The notes under the pieces: generated by a model
Databases searched by the model: none
Told to the model about the DNA's origin: nothing
What the model saw: the letters and a program-made list of their open reading frames with translations, nothing else
Shown: positions 1-5,509 of the stretch, in pieces
Numbering within the stretch: position 1 is the stretch's first letter
How the letters are laid out: every line of letters starts with the position of its first letter
Program-made: the position numbers and the translations under genes
Assembly: GCA_005881995.1 (NCBI GenBank)
Contig: VBHV01000283.1
Span: 1-5,509 of the forward strand
Direction of reading: 5' to 3'
Origin: Chloroflexota bacterium
Lineage (GTDB): Bacteria; Chloroflexota; Ktedonobacteria; Ktedonobacterales; Ktedonobacteraceae
Length of the DNA: 5,509 nucleotides

Positions 1-1532
1 ATAGCCAATGACGGTTTTGCCTTTCGACAGGAGGTATTGATTGATCAAAGCGGCGCTGCCCGCCCATAATGGAGCGGAGGCGCTCGTTCCTCCTACAGTG
101 ATCCAGCCGGTTGAGGGACAACCCGCATTGGTGACGGTACAGAACATAGCATATCCCGTCGCGGGATCGGCAGCCGCGGATACATCCGGCACTTCGCGGC
201 AATATTGCGAGTTCGGCGCGTTACAGGGAGCACCGCTGCTGTTTGCATTGATCACGCCCAGGCCAGTTTGCCAGGAGGGTTGGAGAAATGTGTTGCTGAT
301 GCCGCCGCCACCGCCTGCGCCTTTAGGACTGCGCTGCGTATCGTTCGCATTCGACCATACCGATTCGCTGCCATATGCCCCGGCATTGAGCTGCAAGTTC
401 GTGCCGCCCACGCCGGTTACATAGGGATCGCTGGATGGCGAATCTACCGCCAGGTTACCATCGTTGCAATCATACGCTCCTGAGTCTCCAGAGGCGGCGA
501 AGAACGAGATACCCATTGATGCCCCCTGCTTAAAGATGTTGTCGAGCGTTTTCAACTCTGCCGGGCCTGTGCTGGATTCGCATAGACCCCAGCTAATACT
601 GACGATCTGCGCTTTATGGTCATGCACAATCTGGTTATAGGTATCATTCAGGCCCTGGGTCGTGTTGGATCCCTCATACACAAGCTGGTTTGCATGGGGA
701 GCCATTGCGCCCACTACTTCGATATCCAGCTCAACCTCAATCGCACCCTGGCCCGCGGAACCGTTAAAGCCATTGACCAGCACATTCGTGATATTCGGTG
801 TTGTCAATCCATAGTTTGAAAAATACTGCGCGACATCCGGTGCTTGATAGCCATCCAGCTCAAACAGCGCAACGGTCTGATTATCTCCAAGCACACCGGC
901 AGTTTGCAGGGATGCCGCATCATATGCGCCGGTAAGGTCTTTGGGGCCCAAACCGCTGGTTGGTCCATTTCCCTTTTGCGTATGAAATGTGACCTGTTTC
1001 GTATGCAGAGCGTGTTGATAGAGCGGCTGATACTGCACGCTGTTATCGAGACCACCGATCGAGGTGATCAACTGGTTTATAGGAGCAGGAATAGTAGGAG
1101 GCGTCGCATTGGCATAGAAGGTACGGCTGCCTAGCTGGTAATTGTTAAATTCGTTATCGTCAATCCCTGACTTTGTAGAAACGATACAACTTGCTGCACC
1201 TGGTCGGATGTGGGAGCAAATAACTGGGTAAATTGATCGGGCGTAAGATATTGGTGATATTGGAGTGATTGAGGATCATAGATGGCGCTGAGCAAACTAT
1301 CAAAGTTTGCCTGGTTGCGCAATTGCAAACCAATGGAGAGGTTTAATTGCTGGCTGGGACTTGCAGCCTGCAACAGTTGCGCCTGTTGGATGAGCGGCGC
1401 AACCTGCCCACTCAAGACATTGTGCTGATTCTGGTCCGCGCGTACCACGATACGCATGGCCAGCAAACTCGCGCTAATCAACAAGAGAGATGTAACAATA
1501 AACAGGATGTTCCGCACTAAATTACGTTGCAT
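1..1532 (-). pseudogene. Secreted S53 family (sedolisin/kumamolisin-like) serine-carboxyl peptidase, frame-disrupted in the propeptide and truncated at the window edge
   Basis: Sedolisins are secreted acid endopeptidases made as preproproteins. The first frame (ATG 1532 to stop 1131-1133, 133 aa) has a basic N-terminus and hydrophobic segment (about residues 9-25), then a pro-kumamolisin activation domain with LNLSIGLQLRNQ, DPQSLQYHQYLTPDQF and VVSFLQSQGLTI. The protein resumes in another frame (NNYQLGSRTFYANATPP, plus positions about 1090-1149), open to position 1. It carries the catalytic Glu and Asp (EVELD, codons 736-738 and 724-726), the oxyanion Asp (ASGDSG, 484-486) and the nucleophile Ser (GGTSASAP, 82-84). 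The C-terminal calcium site lies off the window. At the junction about 25-30 propeptide residues expected from the family are absent, so this is a frame-shifting deletion rather than a single-base slip. ATG 1532 has GGAG 6 nt upstream, which makes it better than the in-frame GTG at 1544. An assembly error is the main alternative to a real pseudogene. Confidence 0.88.
1129..1170 (-). other. Frameshift/deletion junction in the S53 peptidase propeptide
   Basis: On the minus strand the first frame reads SQGLTITNLTITS and stops at 1131-1133. The frame used by the catalytic domain reads NNYQLGSRTFY across 1149-1117. In S53 propeptides these two motifs are normally separated by a segment resembling 'SNxxLIDAxGTVxQVExAFHxxI', which is missing here. 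The lost length must not be a multiple of three. I see no insertion sequence, target duplication or long direct repeat at the junction. Confidence 0.75.
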
Positions 1533-1569
1533 ACGACACTCCACAAAGGTGACTTTTGGGCCACCCGGA

Positions 1570-1585
1570 CGATCCCCCAGGATCG
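1570..1585. repeat. Short palindrome upstream of the S53 peptidase gene
   Basis: CGATCC-CCCA-GGATCG forms two perfect 6-bp arms around a 4-bp spacer, 38 bp upstream of the peptidase ATG. It would lie in the 5' leader of the transcript and could be an operator half-site pair or an mRNA hairpin. A chance origin cannot be excluded for a palindrome this short. Confidence 0.35.
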
Positions 1586-1625
1586 CACATACAACAACTT
1601 ACTCAGTAACATGGCGCTTTAATGT

Positions 1626-1654
1626 GTGATACTGCTCTTAATCATGCCCGTAAA
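1626..1654 (-). promoter_or_regulatory. Weak candidate sigma-70-type promoter for the S53 peptidase
   Basis: On the minus strand, TTTACG (plus 1649-1654) and TATCAC (plus 1626-1631) are separated by exactly 17 bp. Each matches four of six consensus -35/-10 bases. Transcription would start near 1619 and give a leader of about 87 nt. The match is weak, and chance occurrence is likely enough that this is only a candidate. Confidence 0.22.
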
Positions 1655-1815
1655 GCATTTCTTGAAGGTTTTACTGCTCAATAAAGCAGCATCAAAAGCC
1701 ATGTTGAAATAAACGTGGATTGTGGTCGAGTTAGGGCAGGATGAGATCAAGCTTTCAGGTGATAGGGATGAGGAACTATTCTGATCGAGGCAACGTCTTT
1801 AATTACGGAGATGGC

Positions 1816-1870
1816 ACGGCGGGCGACGCAAGCGTCCCATCCCCGCGTCAACACCGCCCTCGCCCCTACA
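1816..1870. repeat. Degenerate half-copy of the GC-rich interspersed repeat
   Basis: This stretch contains CGGGCGAC (1820-1827), CACCGCCC (1852-1859) and CTCGCCCCTAC (1859-1869), in the same order as the right half of the large inverted repeat at 3327-3382. An imperfect hairpin (GGGCGAC-GCAAGC-GTCCC) takes the place of the longer arm. Only one outer end is present, so it looks like a half-unit or decayed member of the same family. It ends 33 bp before the ATG of the downstream lipoprotein. Confidence 0.6.
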
Positions 1871-1872
1871 AT
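1867..1872 (+). promoter_or_regulatory. Possible -10 hexamer for lipoprotein 1 at the repeat boundary
   Basis: TACAAT matches five of six bases of the TATAAT consensus and straddles the repeat end (CCCCTAC) and the flanking AAT. It lies 30 bp before the ATG. At 16 bp upstream, GCGTCA is a poor -35 (three of six). The leader would be very short, so this is a weak call. Confidence 0.2.
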
Positions 1873-1902
1873 ATAGAAAGATCATTTTGGAGGTAGCAAG
1901 TT

Positions 1903-2487
1903 ATGCGACATATGACGTTATCACGCATAGCACTCACATTTATACTCGTACTGGCTTTCGGTCTGACGGCATGTGGCTACGCGTATCAATCCCAGACCAG
2001 TAGTAATGCGACCGGTACCCCTGGTAGCACCACTCCTGTTCCAACGACAACCACTGGTTCAACACCAAAACCTACAAGTACCACCGCCATAGCGGTAACA
2101 CCGGGGCAGGTGAAGCTCGTGCTAAATAAGGCACAGTACGCGCCAGGGGAAGTGGTGACCGTCAGCATCCTCAATGGCCTTTCAAGCAACATCTATACGA
2201 CCAATCACCAGAGCGAATGTTCCATACTCCAGATCGAGTGGCGATCAAGCACAGGCTGGGTCACGATAGGCCGCTGCCTGGCCGAGTTCGTTACCGGTCC
2301 AGTGATGCTCAAAGCTGGTGGAATAACGACGCTCTCGTTTATGCCTGTTTCTGGCACAAACAGATCCTCATCCAATAGCGCGTGGCGAACGGGTACCTAT
2401 CGCGTCACTCTCTATTACCATCTCGCGCCCGACGAGAGTAGTGTACAGGGCTTGCACGCGCAATCAATTGAATTTACCGTCGGCTGA
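1903..2487 (+). CDS. Secreted lipoprotein with an Ig-like/BsuPI-like beta domain, function unknown
   Basis: The 194-residue product is predicted to be exported and lipid-anchored. It has a basic start, a hydrophobic stretch (about 8-20) and the lipobox LTAC, with the lipidated Cys at 24. Residues 25-65 are a Ser/Thr/Pro-rich spacer. Residues 66-194 look like a beta-sandwich, with a KAQYAPGEVVTVSILNGLS strand pair at the front and a WRTGTYRVTLYY strand near the end. These resemble bacterial Ig-like and intracellular proteinase inhibitor (BsuPI-type) domains. Cys106 and Cys125 are the only other cysteines and could form a disulfide. GGAGG at 1889-1893 lies 9 nt before the first ATG and fits this start better than the ATG at residue 4. 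A second lipoprotein gene follows 163 bp downstream on the same strand. The lipoprotein call is firm; the domain relationship is tentative. Confidence 0.85.
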   Translation: MRHMTLSRIALTFILVLAFGLTACGYAYQSQTSSNATGTPGSTTPVPTTTTGSTPKPTSTTAIAVTPGQVKLVLNKAQYAPGEVVTVSILNGLSSNIYTTNHQSECSILQIEWRSSTGWVTIGRCLAEFVTGPVMLKAGGITTLSFMPVSGTNRSSSNSAWRTGTYRVTLYYHLAPDESSVQGLHAQSIEFTVG

Positions 2488-2577
2488 TAAACGTTGCGGC
2501 TATGCAGACTCACCCCCGGCACGCGTTTATTGATGCGTGAGGATGTAAGAGGGAACTTTCTCTCATAAAGAAACGTC

Positions 2578-2607
2578 TTGATACCAGTAGAACTAATCCA
2601 ATACATA
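2578..2607 (+). promoter_or_regulatory. Weak candidate promoter for lipoprotein 2
   Basis: TTGATA (2578-2583, five of six -35 bases) is followed after 18 bp by TACATA (2602-2607, a poor -10). It lies in the 163-bp gap between the lipoprotein genes, 43 bp before the ATG. If real, it would let the second gene be expressed independently of the first. Confidence 0.25.
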
Positions 2608-2650
2608 CTGTTCACGATGTAGGAAATCAATCATAAAAGGAGTAAACATT

Positions 2651-3166
2651 ATGCGTTGCATTGTTGGGACGCGATTGATCGCGTCCGGGCGTCGTACATG
2701 GTTCCTGGTAGGTTCGCTTGTCGCCATACTGGCCTTTATGCTGGCCGCCTGTGGTTCAAACACAGGAACAACCTCAACGGGTTCCCCGCCCGCCACTCCC
2801 ACTCCCGTTGTCAACACGAATGGCTGTCCCAGTAGTACCGTCGTGGGTACGGCTCCCAGTCCAGCGAATGTAGTATTGACACAGTCCAACACTAACACCG
2901 CTATTACAGCGCACACAGGTGATGTGATAGAGGTTGATCTTCCCTTTGGACAGTTGTGGACAGGCCCGACCGCATCACAGGGCCAGCTGCAACTGCAAAC
3001 GCCTGCCGGTTTTGCTCTGACCACATCGCATATGTGTGTGTGGCGCTTTACGGCTCAGGGCGCTGGCACTACCGTTTTGACCTTCTACGGGAAAGCCATT
3101 TGCAAACAAGGCGAGATGTGCCCACAGTACATCAAGAGTTTGCCTTATACGATTGTTATAAAATAG
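2651..3166 (+). CDS. Secreted lipoprotein resembling the chagasin (I42) protease-inhibitor fold
   Basis: The 171-residue product has a basic N-terminus (RRTW), a hydrophobic segment (about 17-31) and the lipobox LAAC, with the lipidated Cys at 34. A Thr/Ser/Pro-rich spacer follows (35-57). The rest (about 72-171) is beta-rich, with ITAHTGDVIEVDLPFGQLWT, then CVWRFTAQGAGTTVLTFYG, then YTIVIK at the terminus. This order (GD-x-I-x-V-x-LP...W, a Phe-Ala-Gly-Thr hairpin, a terminal strand) resembles the chagasin/I42 cysteine-protease inhibitors. The diagnostic NPTTGY loop is not conserved, so inhibitory activity is unproven. Extra cysteines at 59, 129, 151 and 157 could form disulfides. The start is set by AAGGAG at 2637-2642, 8 nt before the ATG. 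The gene ends 277 bp from the convergent minE. Confidence 0.85.
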   Translation: MRCIVGTRLIASGRRTWFLVGSLVAILAFMLAACGSNTGTTSTGSPPATPTPVVNTNGCPSSTVVGTAPSPANVVLTQSNTNTAITAHTGDVIEVDLPFGQLWTGPTASQGQLQLQTPAGFALTTSHMCVWRFTAQGAGTTVLTFYGKAICKQGEMCPQYIKSLPYTIVIK

Positions 3167-3191
3167 GGTGAGCATCACCGGGTGAACCACC
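3167..3191 (+). repeat. Two tandem small hairpins directly after the lipoprotein 2 stop codon
   Basis: GGTGA-GCA-TCACC (3167-3179) begins on the base after the stop codon and is followed by GGTG-AAC-CACC (3181-3191). Neither is followed by a T-run, so neither is a standard intrinsic terminator on the plus strand. They could protect the 3' end of the mRNA or be debris of the adjacent repeat. Confidence 0.4.
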
Positions 3192-3204
3192 AGGGCGACC
3201 GAAC

Positions 3205-3397
3205 AACAAGCCCATCAACATCCGTAGGGGCGAGGGTGGACGATGCGGGGTGGTGTGGGCCTTTATGGTCGCCCGCGGGGTGGGGAGGTGATCGTGTTCC
3301 CGCAAGATGTCACCGAGAGGAACAGGACGCGGGCGACCATAAAGGCCCACACCGCCCAACCCAACCCCGCTCGCCCCTACGGATGGGGAGGGCTTGT
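3205..3397. repeat. Nested inverted-repeat element between convergent genes (palindromic MITE/BIME-like)
   Basis: Three concentric inverted repeats share one centre near 3302-3310. The outer arms are 16 bp and perfect (3219-3234 with 3370-3385). The inner arms are 26 bp and perfect (3252-3277 with 3328-3353, containing CCTTTATGGTCGCCCGCG and its complement). A central 6-bp pair (TGTTCC 3295-3300, GGAACA 3319-3324) also matches. An imperfect extension (ACAAGCCC / GGGCTTGT) takes the symmetry to about 3205 and 3397. There is no coding capacity beyond incidental frames and no visible target-site duplication. GC-rich palindromic repeats of this kind are common in Chloroflexota genomes. Transcribed from either side, it would fold into a long hairpin and could act as a bidirectional barrier between lipoprotein 2 and minE. 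Confidence 0.85.
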
Positions 3398-3443
3398 CCA
3401 GCTTGCTCGCGCCCTGGCAACGGCAATCTCAGCTCAACAGATG

Positions 3444-3794
3444 TTATTCTTCGTCCATGCGCTCGACTTCTACATGCAATTTATTGCCCTTGAGGGCATT
3501 GGCGGCAGGCGTGTAGGCAGGAGGGTCCCATTCAAACGCAATCTTCTGGCGCTTGACGGGCATATCAGCCAGTATTTTATCCAGGCCGCCCTCGCGCGTC
3601 ATATTCACCTGCACACGTTGCTCATCCACTTCCATACGTTGGGAGATGGCTTTGAGTAGATCCATCTTGATCAGTTCTAGCAACTCCGGGTTCACTTTGA
3701 TCCGGTCATGTGCCAGAACGACTTTCAAGCGCTCCCTCGCTACTTCACCGGGAGAGGGTTTCTTTCGACCTAACATAAATTCAAACACACCCAT
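3444..3794 (-). CDS. minE: Cell division topological specificity factor MinE, with a C-terminal extension
   Basis: MinE stimulates the ATPase of membrane-bound MinD and displaces MinC, driving the Min oscillation that keeps FtsZ rings at midcell. The 116-residue product starts MGVFEFMLGRKK, like the membrane-targeting N-terminus of E. coli MinE. VARERLKVVLAHDR (18-31) matches the anti-MinCD/MinD-contact helix. The topological domain follows (PELLELIKMDLLKAISQRMEVDEQRVQV, then LADMPVKR near 76-82). E. coli MinE ends about there at 88 aa; here roughly 33 more residues follow (FEWDPPAYTPAANALKGNKL and an acidic end). The ATG at 3794 has GAGG 8 nt upstream and gives the canonical N-terminus, so the in-frame start 18 codons upstream (3848) is less likely. 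The gene lies downstream of minD, after a 169-bp gap. Confidence 0.93.
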   Translation of the reverse strand: MGVFEFMLGRKKPSPGEVARERLKVVLAHDRIKVNPELLELIKMDLLKAISQRMEVDEQRVQVNMTREGGLDKILADMPVKRQKIAFEWDPPAYTPAANALKGNKLHVEVERMDEE

Positions 3795-3876
3795 AGCTTT
3801 CGCCTCACAATCAGAGGGCGCGATAGTCCTTGATAACCAGCTTGCCAACGCGGCTTCTCTTATTCCGAGCGGAAAC

Positions 3877-3901
3877 GCACTTCGTGCTAGTGCTGCGCAC
3901 T
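3877..3901 (-). promoter_or_regulatory. Mutually exclusive hairpins in the minD-minE gap
   Basis: On the minus strand, AGTGC-GCA-GCACT (plus 3889-3901) and GCACT-AGCACGA-AGTGC (plus 3877-3893) share the same middle arm, so only one can form at a time. They lie in the 169-bp spacer about 83 nt before the minE start. A further AGTAG/CTACT hairpin lies just upstream. The stems are only 5 bp and there is no T-run, so a regulatory role is speculative. Confidence 0.3.
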
Positions 3902-3963
3902 CATCCGCTCAGGAAAGTAGTCCACGTGCTACTCAGGCAAGCTGCAAGGTAGTAATCGAACCC

Positions 3964-4791
3964 CTACGATCGTACACGTTTCTCAGTTAACGCAGGGCCA
4001 AAACCCATCAGTCGTCGCAGGCGTTCCATGAGCGTCGGCGCGTCCTCCACGTCTTCGAGAGGAACCTCCTCGCCCATAATGCGCTGGGCGGCGTTGAGGA
4101 AAGCTTTTCCTGCGCGCGCTCGTTTGTCGTAAACAATTGGTTCGCCTTTATTGATGGCGACAATGATGGTCTCATCTTCAGGAATGATACCGAGCAAATC
4201 GATACCAAGCACCTCCAATACATCCGCGACATCCATCATATCGCCTCGTCTCACCATTTCAGGGCGCAGTCGATTGAGTATCAGCCGCGGCTCCGGCTTC
4301 CCAGCCGCTTCAACCAACCCGATGATACGGTCGGCATCGCGCACCGAAGCCATTTCCGGGTTGGCTACAATCACGATCTCGTCCGCGCCGACAATGGCGT
4401 TGCGAAAACCCTGTTCGATGCCCGCGGGCGAGTCGATGAGGATATAATCAAATTCTGGCCGCAGTTGCTGGCACAGTTGCTCCATCTGAACGCTGTTGAC
4501 CGCATTTTTATCACGTGTCTGGGCGGCAGGAAGGAGATAGAGTTCCGACTGGCGCTTGTCTTTGATGAGCGCCTGGCGCAAGCGACATTGTCCTTCGACC
4601 ACATCGACAAGGTCGTAAACGATGCGATTCTCCAACCCCATGACAGCATCCAGGTTGCGCAGGCCGATATCAGAGTCGACGACGGCGACCTTTTTGCCCA
4701 TCATTGCCAGAGCTGTCCCCAGATTCGCGGTGGTCGTAGTCTTGCCAACACCGCCCTTCCCCGATGTGATGGTTATTACCCGACTATCCAT
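3964..4791 (-). CDS. minD: Septum site-determining ATPase MinD
   Basis: MinD is a ParA/MinD-type ATPase that dimerises with ATP on the membrane, recruits MinC to block FtsZ assembly, and is released by MinE. In the 275-residue product the deviant Walker A is SGKGGVGKTT (10-19, signature Lys12 and Lys17). VVDSDIGLRNLD (37-48) is the A' region with Asp39/Asp41, and ILIDSPAGIEQG (117-128) is Walker B/switch II. The C-terminus has an amphipathic LMERLRRLMGFG (about 254-265), the membrane-targeting helix, followed by a basic tail of ten residues or so. ATG 4791 is chosen because GGAG lies 6 nt upstream and it starts directly at the conserved MDSRVITITSGKGG. The in-frame ATGs at 4803 and 4854 lack a site, and 4854 would overlap minC. 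It lies 40 bp after minC, consistent with co-transcription. Confidence 0.97.
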   Translation of the reverse strand: MDSRVITITSGKGGVGKTTTTANLGTALAMMGKKVAVVDSDIGLRNLDAVMGLENRIVYDLVDVVEGQCRLRQALIKDKRQSELYLLPAAQTRDKNAVNSVQMEQLCQQLRPEFDYILIDSPAGIEQGFRNAIVGADEIVIVANPEMASVRDADRIIGLVEAAGKPEPRLILNRLRPEMVRRGDMMDVADVLEVLGIDLLGIIPEDETIIVAINKGEPIVYDKRARAGKAFLNAAQRIMGEEVPLEDVEDAPTLMERLRRLMGFGPALTEKRVRS

Positions 4792-4831
4792 TTGCGTCTC
4801 CATACAAGGTAAGCAACTACGGTACCAACAG

Positions 4832-5509
4832 TTATTTGCGCGGTGGACGGCCATTAACCCAGGCCTCTACGACAATCTGGTCGTTCCTGATGGCCGCCAC
4901 TTCCGGACGCGGCTGCGCTTCATATCCTTCGGGAGGACGCGAGAGCAGGTGGGCGATGCGCAACTGCACAGGGGCCAGGAGTAGAGAGCAGACCAGCGCC
5001 TCCGCGTTGTCAGGGTAGCCTGCATGCACCATGCCACGCAGGACGCCCCAAACGATGATGTCTCCGCCAGCGACGATCTCTGCGCCTGGGTTGACATCAC
5101 CCAGCACGACGACATGACTGGGATGGTGTATGGCCTGGCCCGAACGCACAGTGCGCCGTATAAAGAGCGTATCATCGAACGTGCGCAGGTCCTGCTGGAT
5201 GCTCTGCTCCTGTGAACTCTGCAACGAATTGGCTGCTGAGACTTCAGGAGATTGAGCGGCAGAGACCTGGGAGTCGAGGCGCGCTGTGATGGCTGGTTCC
5301 GGCACTGCTACCGACATATGATAATAGGCAAGCAGGGCTTCGAGTTGTGTGCGTTCGCTGACCTGCAAGGCCCGGCGGGTGGTATCCAACGCCAGCGACG
5401 CGCCGCGAAAGAAGGCGGGGGCCTCCGAGAGCCGTTCGGAAAGCGCGGTGAGCAGGTCACCAAAGGGTGTTTCTGGTTCCAGGGTTAAGAGCAAGCCATT
5501 GCGTGTCCC
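4832..5509 (-). CDS. minC: Septum site-determining protein MinC (5' end off the window)
   Basis: MinC is the FtsZ-polymer antagonist delivered to the membrane by MinD. The visible 225 residues begin in frame at the right edge with GTRNGLLLTLEPETPFGDLL, matching the early 'KGT-x-x-GL' strand of the N-terminal FtsZ-inhibiting domain, so the true start lies beyond 5509. A TTG at 5494 is in frame but interrupts this motif and is not the start. FFRGASLALD ends the N-terminal domain's conserved part. A Gln/Ser/Ala-rich linker of about 40 residues follows (QVSAAQSPEVSAANSLQSSQ). The C-terminal beta-helix domain has the MinD-contact RSGQAIHH region, then VVVLGDVNPGAEIVAGGDII and VWGVLRGMVHAGYPDNAEAL, ending QLRIAHLLSRPPEGYE plus a short basic tail. 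It is the first visible gene of the minC-minD-minE cluster. Confidence 0.95.
   Translation of the reverse strand, partial: GTRNGLLLTLEPETPFGDLLTALSERLSEAPAFFRGASLALDTTRRALQVSERTQLEALLAYYHMSVAVPEPAITARLDSQVSAAQSPEVSAANSLQSSQEQSIQQDLRTFDDTLFIRRTVRSGQAIHHPSHVVVLGDVNPGAEIVAGGDIIVWGVLRGMVHAGYPDNAEALVCSLLLAPVQLRIAHLLSRPPEGYEAQPRPEVAAIRNDQIVVEAWVNGRPPRK

Larger units (their letters stand above)
1545..1902. other. Divergent intergenic region, 358 bp without a gene
   Basis: This region separates the minus-strand peptidase from the plus-strand lipoprotein. It holds a weak minus-strand promoter candidate (1626-1654), a 16-bp palindrome (1570-1585), a small hairpin (CTGCT-CAATAA-AGCAG, within about 1673-1692), a degenerate GC-rich repeat (1816-1870) and the lipoprotein's ribosome binding site (GGAGG, 1889-1893). 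I see no convincing coding sequence or structured RNA family. The stretch 1700-1815 holds nothing I can identify. Confidence 0.6.

Noticed and set aside
41..424. Plus-strand open frame of 127 codons with Pro/Ala-rich product
   Set aside because: It lies antisense to the S53 catalytic domain, whose frame carries recognisable conserved motifs across the whole stretch.
804..1055. Minus-strand open frame of 83 codons
   Set aside because: It overlaps the S53 catalytic frame on the same strand in a different phase, and its product has no recognisable features.
1129..1170. Programmed ribosomal frameshift joining the two peptidase frames
   Set aside because: There is no slippery heptamer or stimulatory structure, and a simple frame change would still leave about 25-30 propeptide residues missing.
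2487..2530. Terminator after lipoprotein 1 (ATAAACG with CGTTTAT arms)
   Set aside because: The 7-bp AT-rich stem encloses a 30-nt loop and has no following T-run, so it is too weak to call.
3205..3397. CRISPR-like or tandem repeat array
   Set aside because: The structure is a single set of concentric inverted arms, not regularly spaced direct repeats with spacers.
3182..3659. Plus-strand open frames across the inverted repeat and into minE
   Set aside because: They arise from the GC-rich palindrome and the antisense of minE, lack a ribosome binding site, and their products resemble nothing known.
4792..4854. Longer MinD starting at ATG 4854 or 4803
   Set aside because: The added residues are not MinD-like, neither start has a ribosome binding site, and 4854 overlaps the end of minC. 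ATG 4791 has GGAG at good spacing.
5492..5494. TTG as the start of MinC
   Set aside because: The frame is open to the window edge, and the residues before it (GTRNG) match the conserved MinC N-terminal strand, so the gene begins beyond 5509.

Overview
The window looks like chromosomal DNA from a Chloroflexota bacterium, most likely Ktedonobacteria. That assignment is an inference from three things: a minC-minD-minE cluster with a long MinE, secreted S53 (sedolisin) peptidases alongside Ser/Thr-rich lipoproteins, and G-rich interspersed repeats containing GTAGGGGCGAG. No rRNA, tRNA, CRISPR array, transposase or phage gene is visible.

Layout. (1) Positions 1-1532, minus strand: a secreted S53 peptidase gene that runs off the left edge. 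It is broken inside its propeptide: the reading frame shifts near 1131-1150, and roughly 25-30 expected propeptide residues are missing at the same point. The downstream catalytic domain is otherwise open, with all catalytic residues in place. (2) Positions 1545-1902: a 358-bp divergent intergenic region with a weak promoter candidate, a short palindrome and a degenerate copy of an interspersed repeat. (3) Positions 1903-2487 and 2651-3166, plus strand: two small lipoproteins with unrelated beta-rich domains. The first is Ig/BsuPI-like and the second resembles the chagasin (I42) inhibitor fold. (4) Positions 3167-3443: the gap between convergent genes, filled mostly by a large nested inverted repeat (about 3205-3397). 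(5) Positions 3444-5509, minus strand: minC (5' end off the right edge), minD and minE in the order of an E. coli-type Min operon.

How the parts work together. MinC (FtsZ inhibitor), MinD (membrane ATPase) and MinE (topological regulator) form the division-site selection system and are probably co-transcribed from right to left. The minC-minD gap is 40 bp. The minD-minE gap is unusually long (169 bp) and contains mutually exclusive hairpins. The peptidase and the two lipoproteins are all predicted to be exported or surface-anchored. A protease/inhibitor relationship between them is possible but rests only on fold resemblance and proximity. I see no convincing new multi-gene system. The most unusual signals are the lesion in the peptidase propeptide, the nested inverted repeat with a related partial copy upstream of the first lipoprotein, and the MinE C-terminal extension.
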